A DNA stretch of 64,000 nt. Origin: Roseibacillus persicicus (GTDB taxonomy: Bacteria > Verrucomicrobiota > Verrucomicrobiia > Verrucomicrobiales > Akkermansiaceae). The stretch is from positions 205,866-269,865 of the forward strand of contig NZ_BMXI01000006.1 of NCBI RefSeq assembly GCF_014651675.1, in the 5' to 3' direction. Below are positions 33,780-42,993 of the stretch, in pieces. The translations under genes and the position numbers were made by a program. Positions within the stretch are counted from its first letter, which is position 1. Each line of letters begins with the position of its first letter. The notes beneath the pieces are model-generated. The model saw only the letters and a list, made by a program, of their open reading frames with translations, had not been told where the DNA came from and searched no databases.

Positions 33780-36161
33780 ATGAAAGCACTTTCGCTCCAA
33801 CTCTTCGCCCTGCTCGCCAGTGGTCTTTGCGCAATGGCCCAAGAGCTGCCGGGCTGGGAGTTGGTGTGGGCGGACGAGTTTACCCAAGCGGATGGAACTT
33901 CCCCCGACGCGACCAAGTGGAACTTCAATCTGGGGCGAGGTTCGAACGGATGGGGGAATGCCGAGTTGCAGTATTACACCGACCGGACTGAAAACGCTCG
34001 CATCGAGAACAACCAGCTGATGATCGAAGTTCGGGAAGAGAACAACTACGCCAATTCGGGAGCCAACTACACCTCGGCGCGTCTCTTGACCCAAAACAAG
34101 CACACCTGGCAATACGGTCGCATGGAGGCTCGCATCAAGGTTCCCGACGGGCAGGGACTGTGGCCCGCTTTCTGGACCCTGGGAGCGGACATCACGAGTG
34201 TGGGGTGGCCTTCGTGTGGTGAGATCGACATTATGGAATTTGTGGGGCGGCTGCCCGATGAAATCTTCGGGACCATTCACGGGCCGGGTTACGCGGGAGG
34301 GGATTCGTTTGAAAGCATTTACGAATTCGGAGGCCCGGTTTCCAGCGACTACCACACCTACGCCATCGAGTGGGAGGAAAACCTGATCAGGTGGTATGTC
34401 GATGGCATTCACTACCACACAGCGACCCCAGCCGATGTGGCTCCTAACAGCTGGGCCTTTAACCATGACTTTTTCATCCTGCTCAACGTGGCGGTGGGGG
34501 GAAACTTCGGTGGTCCGGTCGGCTCTGCGGTCTCTTTTCCCAAGCAAATGCTGGTCGATTACGTTCGGGTCTATGCTCCGGCCGGGGGTGGAAACCGTCT
34601 GGCGAATCCGGGCTTTGAGACGGGCAGCCTATCGTCGTGGATCCCCTATGATGGTGCGGGGGCGAACGATCCCGGGGCCTTTGTTGAGTCCACGAACTCG
34701 ACCTACTACAACGGGGGAAATGGGGGAGACCATGTTCTCACTCGTTCCGGAACCTATGTAGCCAAAGTGTTCGGCGATTTCATTGGAGCGGAGAATTTTA
34801 ATGGAATCTATCAGGATGTGGCGGCCACTCCGGATAGTCTTTGGAGCGCCCGTGGTTTTGCCCTAACCCATCCGCAGGATCTGATGAGTGGGACCAATAC
34901 CGCTTGGCTGGAGGTGAGCTTCCGCGACGATTCGGATGCGGTTCTCAGTCTCCATCGTTCGGAGATCCAGACTTCTTCCAACGTCACTCCGGGAGCTTGG
35001 ATGGAATTGGAGGTGAACAAGACCTTGGACCCAAATACCTTCGAAGTGACCGAAACGGCTTCCGAATTGACTGCTCCAGAGGGAACGACAAAGGTTCGCT
35101 TTCAAGTCGTCTATCGTCAGGACGAGGGCTACGACGGTGGATCGATGTATTTCGACGATCTGAGTCTCGACGAGATTGTCGTCGAGCCTTTGGACCCAAG
35201 TTTGGAAATGGGAACGGTCGTGAGCTGGGTTCCGGAAAACTCTACCAGCAGCTATCAATTGCAGGCTTCGGAAGACGGGACCAGTTGGTCGAATGTGGGA
35301 GAGGCAATCGAGGGAGTTGAGCTCTCAGACTCCTTCAGTCCTTCACTTTCCGCTTTCTATCAGGTGGTGGAGACCACGGCGAGTTCCTCCGGGAATGGCG
35401 TGCTCAACCCCAGTTTCGAATCCATCGAACCAGCCCAATACCCGAGCCCCGGGGCCGTAGATTGGCGCATTGCTTCTAGTGAGGATCTTGACCCGAGCAA
35501 CGGCTCCTCATCGATGACTGTGGAAGCAGTGTACGACGCGTTCACTCCGAGGACGGGTGACCGGATGTTGGTTGTCGAAAGCTCCACCCCTTCTTCGGGG
35601 CCAGTGGTCGCTCCTTCCTCGGATGTTCGCAGTGCTCTCATTCCGGTGGATGCCAATACCGTCTACGACCTCACGTTCTACGCAGCGCATGTGGTGAAGA
35701 CGGGCGGAGCGAACCCGCAGTTGAATGTCCGGTTTTACAATGCTGATTCGGGTTTTGTTGGCGATTCAGGTTACGAATCTTTTGCCTCCATCGACTCGTC
35801 CTGGACCGAAGTCACGAGTCGCTTTACGACTCCGGCGGGAACTGCGTTTGCGGAGGTCTCTTGGATTCAAGCGCTCGGTGCCGGAAACAATTTTCATTGG
35901 GTGACTCTCATCGACGACGTCGAGCTCCTCACCGACAGCCTCCCCGGCACGGAAAATATTCTGAGCGCATCGCAAGAGCGGGGCTACCAAATCTCTTGGA
36001 ACACCACCTTGGGGCGCAGCTATCAGATCACCTCCAGCAACGATCTACTGAGCTTTCCGACGGTCGAAGCCACCTTGAGTGGAGATGGCTCCTTGATGAG
36101 CCACTTTGGCCCAGCTCCTGAGGAGTCGCGCTTTTTTCGCGTCGAGGAATTAGCTCCCTAG
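33780..36161 (+). CDS. Secreted GH16 beta-glucanase with C-terminal modules
   Basis: A 793-residue secreted enzyme (signal MKALSLQLFALLASGLCAMA). Residues about 25-270 form a glycoside hydrolase family 16 domain: WELVWADEF, TSARLLTQNKHTWQYGRMEA, WPAFWTLG and the catalytic GEIDIMEF, with Glu148 as nucleophile, Asp150 and Glu153 as acid/base. Such enzymes cut laminarin or mixed-linkage glucans. Two carbohydrate-binding-like jelly rolls follow (NRLANPGFETGSLSSW; GNGVLNPSFESIEPAQYP), each succeeded by a 60-residue module (SSYQLQASEDG...FYQVVE; SYQITSSNDLL...RFFRVEE). The last module matches the C-termini of two other secreted proteins in the window. It is a single-gene unit. Confidence 0.92.
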   Translation: MKALSLQLFALLASGLCAMAQELPGWELVWADEFTQADGTSPDATKWNFNLGRGSNGWGNAELQYYTDRTENARIENNQLMIEVREENNYANSGANYTSARLLTQNKHTWQYGRMEARIKVPDGQGLWPAFWTLGADITSVGWPSCGEIDIMEFVGRLPDEIFGTIHGPGYAGGDSFESIYEFGGPVSSDYHTYAIEWEENLIRWYVDGIHYHTATPADVAPNSWAFNHDFFILLNVAVGGNFGGPVGSAVSFPKQMLVDYVRVYAPAGGGNRLANPGFETGSLSSWIPYDGAGANDPGAFVESTNSTYYNGGNGGDHVLTRSGTYVAKVFGDFIGAENFNGIYQDVAATPDSLWSARGFALTHPQDLMSGTNTAWLEVSFRDDSDAVLSLHRSEIQTSSNVTPGAWMELEVNKTLDPNTFEVTETASELTAPEGTTKVRFQVVYRQDEGYDGGSMYFDDLSLDEIVVEPLDPSLEMGTVVSWVPENSTSSYQLQASEDGTSWSNVGEAIEGVELSDSFSPSLSAFYQVVETTASSSGNGVLNPSFESIEPAQYPSPGAVDWRIASSEDLDPSNGSSSMTVEAVYDAFTPRTGDRMLVVESSTPSSGPVVAPSSDVRSALIPVDANTVYDLTFYAAHVVKTGGANPQLNVRFYNADSGFVGDSGYESFASIDSSWTEVTSRFTTPAGTAFAEVSWIQALGAGNNFHWVTLIDDVELLTDSLPGTENILSASQERGYQISWNTTLGRSYQITSSNDLLSFPTVEATLSGDGSLMSHFGPAPEESRFFRVEELAP

Positions 36162-36213
36162 GCAGGTGCTCAAAGAGGGTTGACTGAAGGAGGGGGAGCG
36201 GGAAGATTCGGCC

Positions 36214-37146
36214 ATGAGCGATAGGAAAGCAGTGGCACCGGGGAAGACGCGTTTGGGCTGGATTGGGACAGGAGTGATGGGGCGGAGCATGGCTCGGCAT
36301 CTCATGGAGGCGGGGTTTGAGTTGACGGTTTTTTCGCGCACGAGGGAGAAGGCGGCCGAGTTGTTAGAGATGGGCGCGGAGTGGGTGGACTCTCCGGCGG
36401 AGGTGGCGCGGCGGTCTGAGGTGATCTTTACCATGGTGGGGTTCCCTTCCGATGTGCGGGAGGTGATCTTGGGGGAAGATGGAGTTTTGTCCGGCGCGAA
36501 GGCGGGATTGGTGATTGTGGATATGACCACCAGCGAGCCAACCTTGGCAAAAGAGATTTTCGAGCGGGCTCGGGAGAAAGAGGTGGCGAGTCTCGACGCC
36601 CCGGTTTCTGGGGGAGATGTGGGGGCCCGGAACGGAACTCTTTCTATCATGATTGGCGGGGAGAAGACCGTGGTTGAAACTCTGCAACCGTGCTGGGATG
36701 CAATGGGAAAAACGATTGTGCATCAGGGTGAACCCGGTGCGGGCCAGCACACCAAGATGGTGAACCAGACCCTCGTCGCTGCTGGCATGGTTGGAGTTTG
36801 CGAAGCCTTGCTCTATGCCTCTCGTGCGGGATTGGATCTGGAGACGGTGTTGCAGTCGGTCTCTTCCGGGGCGGCTGGAAGCTGGGCTCTTTCGAACCTT
36901 GGCCCTCGTATCATCGCTCAGAATTTCGAGCCTGGTTTCTACGTCGAACACTTTATCAAAGACATGGGCATTGCCCTGGCCGAGGCGGAACGGATGGAGA
37001 TCAAACTGCCGGGCTTGCAACTGGCCAGTGAACTTTACCTCAAGCTCCAGGAGATGGGGCACGGTCGCAAGGGGACGCAAGCTCTCCAGTTGGCGCTCGC
37101 CGAGATGAGCGGGGTGGACTGGAGTCAAGCTGGGCCGCGCTGTTAG
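36214..37146 (+). CDS. Beta-hydroxyacid dehydrogenase (3-hydroxyisobutyrate/tartronate semialdehyde type)
   Basis: A 310-residue NAD(P)-dependent oxidoreductase. The nucleotide-binding turn is [20 protein letters not shown], followed by VFSRTREKA. The substrate-binding block is [20 protein letters not shown], and the catalytic lysine lies in [13 protein letters not shown]. The C-terminal helical domain ([20 protein letters not shown]) completes the 6-phosphogluconate-dehydrogenase-like fold. Substrate could be 3-hydroxyisobutyrate, tartronate semialdehyde or glyoxylate; sequence alone does not decide. It stands between the GH16 gene and the convergent sulfotransferase gene without obvious operon partners. 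Confidence 0.88.
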   Translation: MSDRKAVAPGKTRLGWIGTGVMGRSMARHLMEAGFELTVFSRTREKAAELLEMGAEWVDSPAEVARRSEVIFTMVGFPSDVREVILGEDGVLSGAKAGLVIVDMTTSEPTLAKEIFERAREKEVASLDAPVSGGDVGARNGTLSIMIGGEKTVVETLQPCWDAMGKTIVHQGEPGAGQHTKMVNQTLVAAGMVGVCEALLYASRAGLDLETVLQSVSSGAAGSWALSNLGPRIIAQNFEPGFYVEHFIKDMGIALAEAERMEIKLPGLQLASELYLKLQEMGHGRKGTQALQLALAEMSGVDWSQAGPRC

Positions 37147-37160
37147 AAGGCTTTCTTAAG

Positions 37161-38030
37161 CTAGCTTGTGGGGAGCGTGTGTTGTTGCGGTTCGCTCTGC
37201 ACTGCCTTCGAGGTGATGCGGAAGGCTTTGGAATCAGTGAGCTCGCGCCAGAACGAGAGTTGCGCGTACTTTTGAAAAAGGTCGGGAGGGAGAATGGTCG
37301 GACGCGGGCGCGGGGCAACCTCTTTGTGCACCCGGTGGAGACCATCGAGACCGAGTTGGGCGTCGAACTCCGGGGCGTCGTAGCTCACCGACTCGAAGTC
37401 ATGTTGATAGGGCTCTTCGCCAAGAAACTCGTAAATGAGTTTGAAAACGTCATTGGGTCTCTGGGTGAGCATGTCGTATTCAACAATGATGAGGCGGTCG
37501 GCGAACTCGGAGTAACAGGCTTCGCGCAGCGCTTGGTAGGGGAAGCCAACCAGACTATTGGGACCCGCCAAGGATTCCACGCGGGTGTAGACTGTGGCGC
37601 GTTGATTGGGGTGGGCAAAGATGCGGGTGTTCTCAAACGCATTGCGGTGAAACTGCCGCTCCATGGAGTCCATGATCCAGGCAACGTCGCGCACGAGACA
37701 AATGAGTTTGGCCTCGGGAAAGAGCTTCATGAGCGCGGAAAGTTTGGCGGTCCACGCCCGGTTGGTATCGAAGATGATGGGCTCGCTACGATCCGCATAG
37801 TAGCTCTCGAAGAGCCCCCGTAGGATTCGCCCCCGTTGCTCCTCGTCCACCATGCTGGACATTTCGCTGCCAGCCGAGACTTGCGAAATGACCCCCTCGA
37901 AGAGTCCGGCTACCGGACTGGACATGCCTGCGTGAAAGCGTGGGTTTTGACGTAGAAGGGCTGCGGTCAAGGTGGAGCCGCTGCGAGGCAAGCCCGAGAT
38001 AAAGTGAAAGTTGGGTCCGTTGGTGGGCAT
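37161..38030 (-). CDS. Sulfotransferase family protein
   Basis: The 289-residue protein has the PAPS 5'-phosphosulfate loop FISGLPRSGSTLTAALL at residues 9-25 and the 3'-phosphate-binding segment LICLVRDVAWIMDSMERQF near residue 120. The later VEYDMLTQRPNDVFKLIYEF matches bacterial sulfotransferase domains. It has no signal peptide and would act in the cytoplasm on a small molecule, lipid or nucleotide-sugar acceptor. The acceptor cannot be inferred. It is convergent with the dehydrogenase gene, 14 bp away. Confidence 0.88.
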   Translation of the reverse strand: MPTNGPNFHFISGLPRSGSTLTAALLRQNPRFHAGMSSPVAGLFEGVISQVSAGSEMSSMVDEEQRGRILRGLFESYYADRSEPIIFDTNRAWTAKLSALMKLFPEAKLICLVRDVAWIMDSMERQFHRNAFENTRIFAHPNQRATVYTRVESLAGPNSLVGFPYQALREACYSEFADRLIIVEYDMLTQRPNDVFKLIYEFLGEEPYQHDFESVSYDAPEFDAQLGLDGLHRVHKEVAPRPRPTILPPDLFQKYAQLSFWRELTDSKAFRITSKAVQSEPQQHTLPTS

Positions 38031-38330
38031 GAGAAGGGAGCGTGCTGAAGGCCGAGGGGTCTCAAGGGTGATAGCCTACCGTGTAAAAGTGTCGATAGTG
38101 ACCAAGTTCGGTCGACTCTTTTTAGGAAAGGTCCGGGCAAAAACAATGGGCAAGGTTAGAAGTTGTTCGCCCCTTCTCTCCAGAAATAGCATTTTCCCTC
38201 TTGTCCCAAGAAGAAGACATTTCCCAGATGCTTTCGTTGCCCTTCGGCGCACCTGGGAAATGTCTTTCCCCTATGAAAAAATCGTTAGAGTTGCTTTCTC
38301 CTTATGTAAGGTAGCGGTTGTCCTGCGAGG
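38031..38330. other. Intergenic region with a long inverted repeat
   Basis: This 300-bp gap between the sulfotransferase start and the stop of the beta-helix gene holds the sulfotransferase promoter region and a 14-bp perfect inverted repeat at 38214-38266, annotated separately. No coding potential is seen. Confidence 0.6.
38214..38266 (-). terminator. Long hairpin downstream of the beta-helix gene
   Basis: AAGACATTTCCCAG (38214-38227) is perfectly complementary in reverse to CTGGGAAATGTCTT (38253-38266) around a 25-nt loop that itself contains CCTTCGG-like bases. On the minus strand TCTTCTTGG follows, a weak pyrimidine tract. It may terminate the beta-helix transcript or be a structured element. 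Confidence 0.45.
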
Positions 38331-40241
38331 CTATTCGGAATCCTTAATCTCAAGCTTGTAGAAGGCCTTCGGAGAGGGTGGGGCGGTGTCGGTGATGGTA
38401 TAGATGCTCTCGACAGGGTCAAAGTCCGAACTGTTCCCAGCTTCTTCGTCCACCACGGTTGCGCCATCGAAGGTGAAGATGGAAACGAAGTCATTCAAAT
38501 CGGTGGAACGGCTGACCACCCAAGCTTCGCCCTCGGCAATTTCTCTATCGTTGGTGAAGGAGAGGACGGCGCTGCCATCTGCTGCGATCCCAGTGAAACT
38601 CAAAACCAGGTCACCACTGGCGAGATCGTAGCTGGCGGTGAATTCGACTGCTCCAAGGTCGACCGTGGAGTCGGCTACGCGAGGATAGCCACGGGCATCG
38701 ATGGGGAGGGCTTCCGAAGTGTCGGAGTCGTTATCCAAGTCTTGGCTGTCGGCCGGGAGACCGCCATTGTCACCAGCATTCTCGGCGACGCCTCCTTGCA
38801 GAATGAGCAGGGTGGATACGGGACCACCATTGTCTGCCAAAGTTCCGGTCACGATTCCATTGGTCTCCGAAGTGGTCGCGAAGACGTTGGCGGCATCGGT
38901 TTCGATGATTTGATCGCCGGGGAGGGTGAGACCTATGGCTGAGCTAAAGAGATTGGGCGAACCGAGCACCAAGGCTCTGGAGCCATTGTGGGAAAGATCG
39001 GTGCTGCCGGTCGAAGCGTTGTTGAAAGCGACGATTGAGTTGCCGACATTGAGACCGGTCGAGGCTGCATAAACTCCTCCGCCCCGGTTGGCCGCCGAGT
39101 TGGCGGTTACCGAACAGCTTTGCACATGGAGGTTGTTCGTGCCCCGACTGTAGATGCCTCCTCCGGAAGCTTGCGTGGAATTGCCGATGATTGTGCAGTT
39201 GGTGAGAACGGCTTCCGTGCAACTGTAGGCCGCGATTCCGCTTCCGGCGTTGCTGACGTTGTTAGAAATGGTTGAACTGCTAACCGCAATAAAATCACTG
39301 TAGGAACTGGAAATGGCGCCTCCAAAGAAGGAAGAGCTGTTGTCGACGAAGGTGCTGTTTTCGATCAGAAGCTCTCCTGTAGAGTTGCTGAGAAGACCCC
39401 CGGCAATTCCCCGATTGCGAGTGGTGCTGGTGGCAGAATTTCCCGAGAGGAGGCTGTTCTCGATGCTCACCAAGTCCAAACTATCAGTCGCAATTCCTCC
39501 TCCGCTGGTGACAATATTCTGCGTGCTGCTCGTGGTGTTTCCTGAGACTTCGCAGTTGGAGAGAATCAGTTGGGAACCATCGTTTCTCGTGCCATCGGCG
39601 AAGATTCCGCCCCCTCGACCGCTGGCAGAATTGTCGCTAATTGAGCAATTGGTGAGGGTCAACTCCGACCGTTCGGAGTTAATGGCACCTCCGTTGGCAG
39701 AGGATACGTTGTTAGAAATATCACAGTTGGTCAGGGTCAGAATCGACTGTTCGACCTCAAGGGCTCCTCCCTTGATGCTATCGCCATCTATCAAGTTCAA
39801 GTTGGACAGCGAGACGGTGGAAAGGGGGATGTAGAAATGACGTGTCTGGTTGTCTCCTGAGATCGTAATCCGTTCTTCGGGTCCATTGATGGCGAGGTTT
39901 TCGCTAATGATGATTTCTCCCTGCGTCAGGGTTAAGGTCCCGACCAGTTCGGGTGCGAAGGTGATGGTGTCGGCCTCGGTCGTCGCGTTGGCTAGTAGGA
40001 TCGCTTCGCGAAGAGTTGCGCCATCGGCATCGACGTCGGATAAAGTATCGACGGTGAAGTTCGCGGCTTGACCTGCCGCTGGAATCATCACTGCCGCAGT
40101 CGAAAGAGCCAATCCACCCCGTTGATGAAACTCCTTAATTGCCCGGTCCCTGATCCAGAGGAAGAAGGACTGCCTCCGCTGTCGCCCCGCCGATTGATTG
40201 ATAGAAGGAGAGCGCCAATGAGGTGTGGAATGCTTATTCAC
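38331..40241 (-). CDS. Secreted right-handed beta-helix protein (choice-of-anchor Q type)
   Basis: A 636-residue secreted protein starting at GTG 40241, with an unusually long N-region before the signal helix (GGLALSTAAVMIPAAGQAA). Residue 60 onward has TLSDVDADGATLREAILLAN, a CSLREA-like entry motif in which Cys-Ser is replaced. About ten parallel beta-helix coils follow with the recurring pattern LTNCxISxNSAxGxGGGI (for example LTNCSISDNSASGRGGGIFA). It then has the DARGYPRVADSTVDLGAVEF block of choice-of-anchor Q proteins and a C-terminal module ending KAFYKLEIKDSE. It is probably an adhesin or polysaccharide-binding surface protein. Confidence 0.85.
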   Translation of the reverse strand: MNKHSTPHWRSPSINQSAGRQRRQSFFLWIRDRAIKEFHQRGGLALSTAAVMIPAAGQAANFTVDTLSDVDADGATLREAILLANATTEADTITFAPELVGTLTLTQGEIIISENLAINGPEERITISGDNQTRHFYIPLSTVSLSNLNLIDGDSIKGGALEVEQSILTLTNCDISNNVSSANGGAINSERSELTLTNCSISDNSASGRGGGIFADGTRNDGSQLILSNCEVSGNTTSSTQNIVTSGGGIATDSLDLVSIENSLLSGNSATSTTRNRGIAGGLLSNSTGELLIENSTFVDNSSSFFGGAISSSYSDFIAVSSSTISNNVSNAGSGIAAYSCTEAVLTNCTIIGNSTQASGGGIYSRGTNNLHVQSCSVTANSAANRGGGVYAASTGLNVGNSIVAFNNASTGSTDLSHNGSRALVLGSPNLFSSAIGLTLPGDQIIETDAANVFATTSETNGIVTGTLADNGGPVSTLLILQGGVAENAGDNGGLPADSQDLDNDSDTSEALPIDARGYPRVADSTVDLGAVEFTASYDLASGDLVLSFTGIAADGSAVLSFTNDREIAEGEAWVVSRSTDLNDFVSIFTFDGATVVDEEAGNSSDFDPVESIYTITDTAPPSPKAFYKLEIKDSE

Positions 40242-40398
40242 GATGGTTGGATGACGGGTTAAAGTGTCAAGGTGGCCAACTGAGGAGTGAGCAATATTAG
40301 TGCCAAAAGTGATAGTTTTTTAACCTAATCGCTTTTTCCGGCTTTGGAGGCTGTTGCCCTGTTAGAGAGCTGGTTTCCCAAGAGTGGCGTGGCTTGAT

Positions 40399-42819
40399 TC
40401 AGCGGGCTTCGAGGAGCTCAAGGCGTTCCTGAAGATCGCTCAGATTTTCCTGCACCTCATCGATGAGGTCGCGCACCGCTTGGATATCATCTTCATCGAG
40501 GTCGTCCTTCTTTGTGGGAGCGACTTTCTGCAAGAACGGAGCGAGCTCCTCTAGCGGAAGGGCGTAAGTCTTCACCCGGCCGGCGCGAGCCACGTTGATG
40601 CCGAGACATTGTCCCTGCAGGTTCAGGATAGGTCCACCGCATTGTTCGGGAGAGAGAGGCATGTCGTGTTGCAGCACCAGAGGATAGCCAGAAACCTTTT
40701 TCGAGAGCGGGCCCGACATCTCATTCATCTTGATAAAGGCGGCGCTGTGGGACCCGGCGGGACGCGAGCCGAGGGGGAATTGAAGAGTCTTCTTCACTCC
40801 CTCGCGCTCGAGTTCGATTGTGATTTCGTCGCCTCCCGAAAAGCCCTGGATTCTGCGCGCAAAGTTGCGGGGATCGCCCGCAGGTTTCCCGTTGAGAGTG
40901 AGGAGATGATCCCCGGGAAGGATTCCTCCCTTTTCGGCAGCCCCTTCCTTCACTAGCGAGTCAACGGTGAGCTTGCCATCGATGAGACCCGAACGCAGGC
41001 CAAGAAGTCCCATGCCCTTGAGGGGGCGGGGGAGGACGCTGACAACTCCGATGCCCATCGGCTCCCCAGTGTGAGATGGGGTGAAAAGAAGTTGTCCCAG
41101 ATCGAAAGAGGCGGTCGGACTCCATACGATGGGGGACAGATCGTTGGCTTGGACCCGAAGGAGCGCGAGATTGCGGTCGGGGAAGCTTTCCATCCGTTTT
41201 CCGGGGTAGCTCTTTCCGGCGATTCTCACGGTGAACTCGTTCTTTGTGATGTTCTCGTCACTGGTGAGAAGCCACCCATCGGAGGTGATGACGGTTGCCA
41301 ACGAGACAGGGGAGTCGTCGACTAGGATTTCCGCCACACTAGGATGTGCTTGGGCGGTGATGGGGCGCACGGTTGCGATGAGGGCGTAGTAGAAGGGATC
41401 GACGAGACGGATGCGCGGGCCTTTCTCGCCCACGAGGGCTCTCTCTTCTTTGCTCAATTTAGCCATGCGTTCGCGCACCCGCCGGGCCAGACCTTTGTTC
41501 CCGCCCAGTTCTCCCAATTGAGCAGGGCTCAGTTCGAGGACCTTGCCGGTGCGCATGGTTTCCTCAAAGAGCTCGAGTGCGGAGGGTGGTCCGGGCGTGG
41601 TGTCTTCCTGTGGTGCGCGCACGCGGGCATTGGATCCGGTGCGCTCGGCGATACGCGCGAGAACCCGGTCCATTCCTCCAAACTTCTTCAATTGTTCTTC
41701 GGTCAGCTTGAGCTGCTTTTTTCCCGCCCCGCCATTGATGTAGTCGTCGAGAAAGAGGTCAAGGGCCGCAGTCTGCTCCTGCTCTTTGTTCTTGTTGGGT
41801 TCCTTCGGGTTGTTCGGTTGCTTGGTGGCCTCTGCGTCTCTTTGCTTGAGGAACCGATTGAGACTGACGGTTCGGACATTGAGGTCCTTGGATTCGCCAT
41901 TGCGATCCACGGTGAGAACAAACTTTTCACCGATGCCCAATCCGCGCATGAGCTCTAACAACTTTTCTTGCGAAGTGACTTTCTCGCCGTCAAAGGCGGT
42001 GACAACGTCGCCCTTTCGGACGCCCGCTTTGGCTGCTGGTGAACCCGGTGCCACGGACTCAATCTTGACCAGGTCTTCCTCCGTGAGCACGCGAAAGCTC
42101 ACGGCCGGACGGTCGCGACGCGAGGATGGGCGTTCTCCAATCTTTTTGCCCGCCAGCATTTCCTCCCAATGGTCATGAAAGACCGAAATCGGGACATGGC
42201 TGTTGTCGATCAAGCTCGCTCCGATGTTGGCGTTGATGCCGATGAGTTGCCCTTTAATGTTGAAAAGGGGGCCACCGGAATCACCGCTCACCACCGCGCA
42301 GTCGGTCTCGATAAAGTCGCCTACGGAAAGGATGCGGCCCAATCGCACGGGGGGAGTTCGCTTGACGTCGAATCCGCCAGGGTGACCGAGCGCAAGGCAC
42401 CATTGGTTAAAGGAGTAGTCGTCGCTTTCTGCCAAATCGACATGAGGATACTCGCCTTTCTTTGTGATGCGCACCATCGCGGCATCACGTGTGTATTCTC
42501 CACCGAGGACTTCTGCTGGAAGGCGGGTGCCATCGGGCAGAATGACGGTGAGCTCTCCTGGCATGGCGTTGACGACATGGGCTGCGGTGAGAACGAGGCC
42601 GTCTTCACTCACAATCACTCCGCTGCCTGCGCCCCCACCGACGAGCCCCACCGTGGCATCAGCACAAGTTTGGGTAACCGCGATGAGCTCTTGGTTGAGT
42701 CTTTCGAGATCGGAGAACTTTTGAGGTAAGGGAGACTCTTCGATTTCGGCCGCTAAGGAGCCTGCCTGCATTCCAATGGCGCAGAGTGCGAGCACTCCCT
42801 TCGAGACAATTGAATTCAT
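40399..42819 (-). CDS. Exported trypsin-like/PDZ protease with a second, degenerate protease domain
   Basis: An 806-residue HtrA/DegP-like protein with a signal sequence (GVLALCAIGMQAGSLAAE). The first protease domain has a full triad: His81 in LTAAHVV, Asp112 in RDAAMVRI and Ser181 in SGDSGGPLF, followed by a PDZ domain (VAPGSPAAKAGVRKGDVVTA). A linker of about 110 residues leads to a second trypsin-like domain in which the His position reads Glu (LTSDENI), Asp is kept (DRNLALLRV) and the Ser position is Cys727 (PEQCGGPIL). A second PDZ (AAEKGGILPGDHLLTLNG) sits inside or just before that last motif. It ends in a leucine coiled coil. The first half should act in periplasmic quality control. 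Confidence 0.88.
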   Translation of the reverse strand: MNSIVSKGVLALCAIGMQAGSLAAEIEESPLPQKFSDLERLNQELIAVTQTCADATVGLVGGGAGSGVIVSEDGLVLTAAHVVNAMPGELTVILPDGTRLPAEVLGGEYTRDAAMVRITKKGEYPHVDLAESDDYSFNQWCLALGHPGGFDVKRTPPVRLGRILSVGDFIETDCAVVSGDSGGPLFNIKGQLIGINANIGASLIDNSHVPISVFHDHWEEMLAGKKIGERPSSRRDRPAVSFRVLTEEDLVKIESVAPGSPAAKAGVRKGDVVTAFDGEKVTSQEKLLELMRGLGIGEKFVLTVDRNGESKDLNVRTVSLNRFLKQRDAEATKQPNNPKEPNKNKEQEQTAALDLFLDDYINGGAGKKQLKLTEEQLKKFGGMDRVLARIAERTGSNARVRAPQEDTTPGPPSALELFEETMRTGKVLELSPAQLGELGGNKGLARRVRERMAKLSKEERALVGEKGPRIRLVDPFYYALIATVRPITAQAHPSVAEILVDDSPVSLATVITSDGWLLTSDENITKNEFTVRIAGKSYPGKRMESFPDRNLALLRVQANDLSPIVWSPTASFDLGQLLFTPSHTGEPMGIGVVSVLPRPLKGMGLLGLRSGLIDGKLTVDSLVKEGAAEKGGILPGDHLLTLNGKPAGDPRNFARRIQGFSGGDEITIELEREGVKKTLQFPLGSRPAGSHSAAFIKMNEMSGPLSKKVSGYPLVLQHDMPLSPEQCGGPILNLQGQCLGINVARAGRVKTYALPLEELAPFLQKVAPTKKDDLDEDDIQAVRDLIDEVQENLSDLQERLELLEAR

Positions 42820-42993
42820 GAATATCAGTGTCGAACACCACTCCTCCAAAAGCAGTCTTTAGGCCGTTGTCACTCCCTACCGTGTAATTCCTGAGGAAGG
42901 ACGAACTGTTGGAACCGTCGCGTCAGTAAGAGGCTTCCGACCGAGTCTGGGCGAGCAGCGAGAATGAGGGAGACGAGCCTTGTCGAGCCCGGC

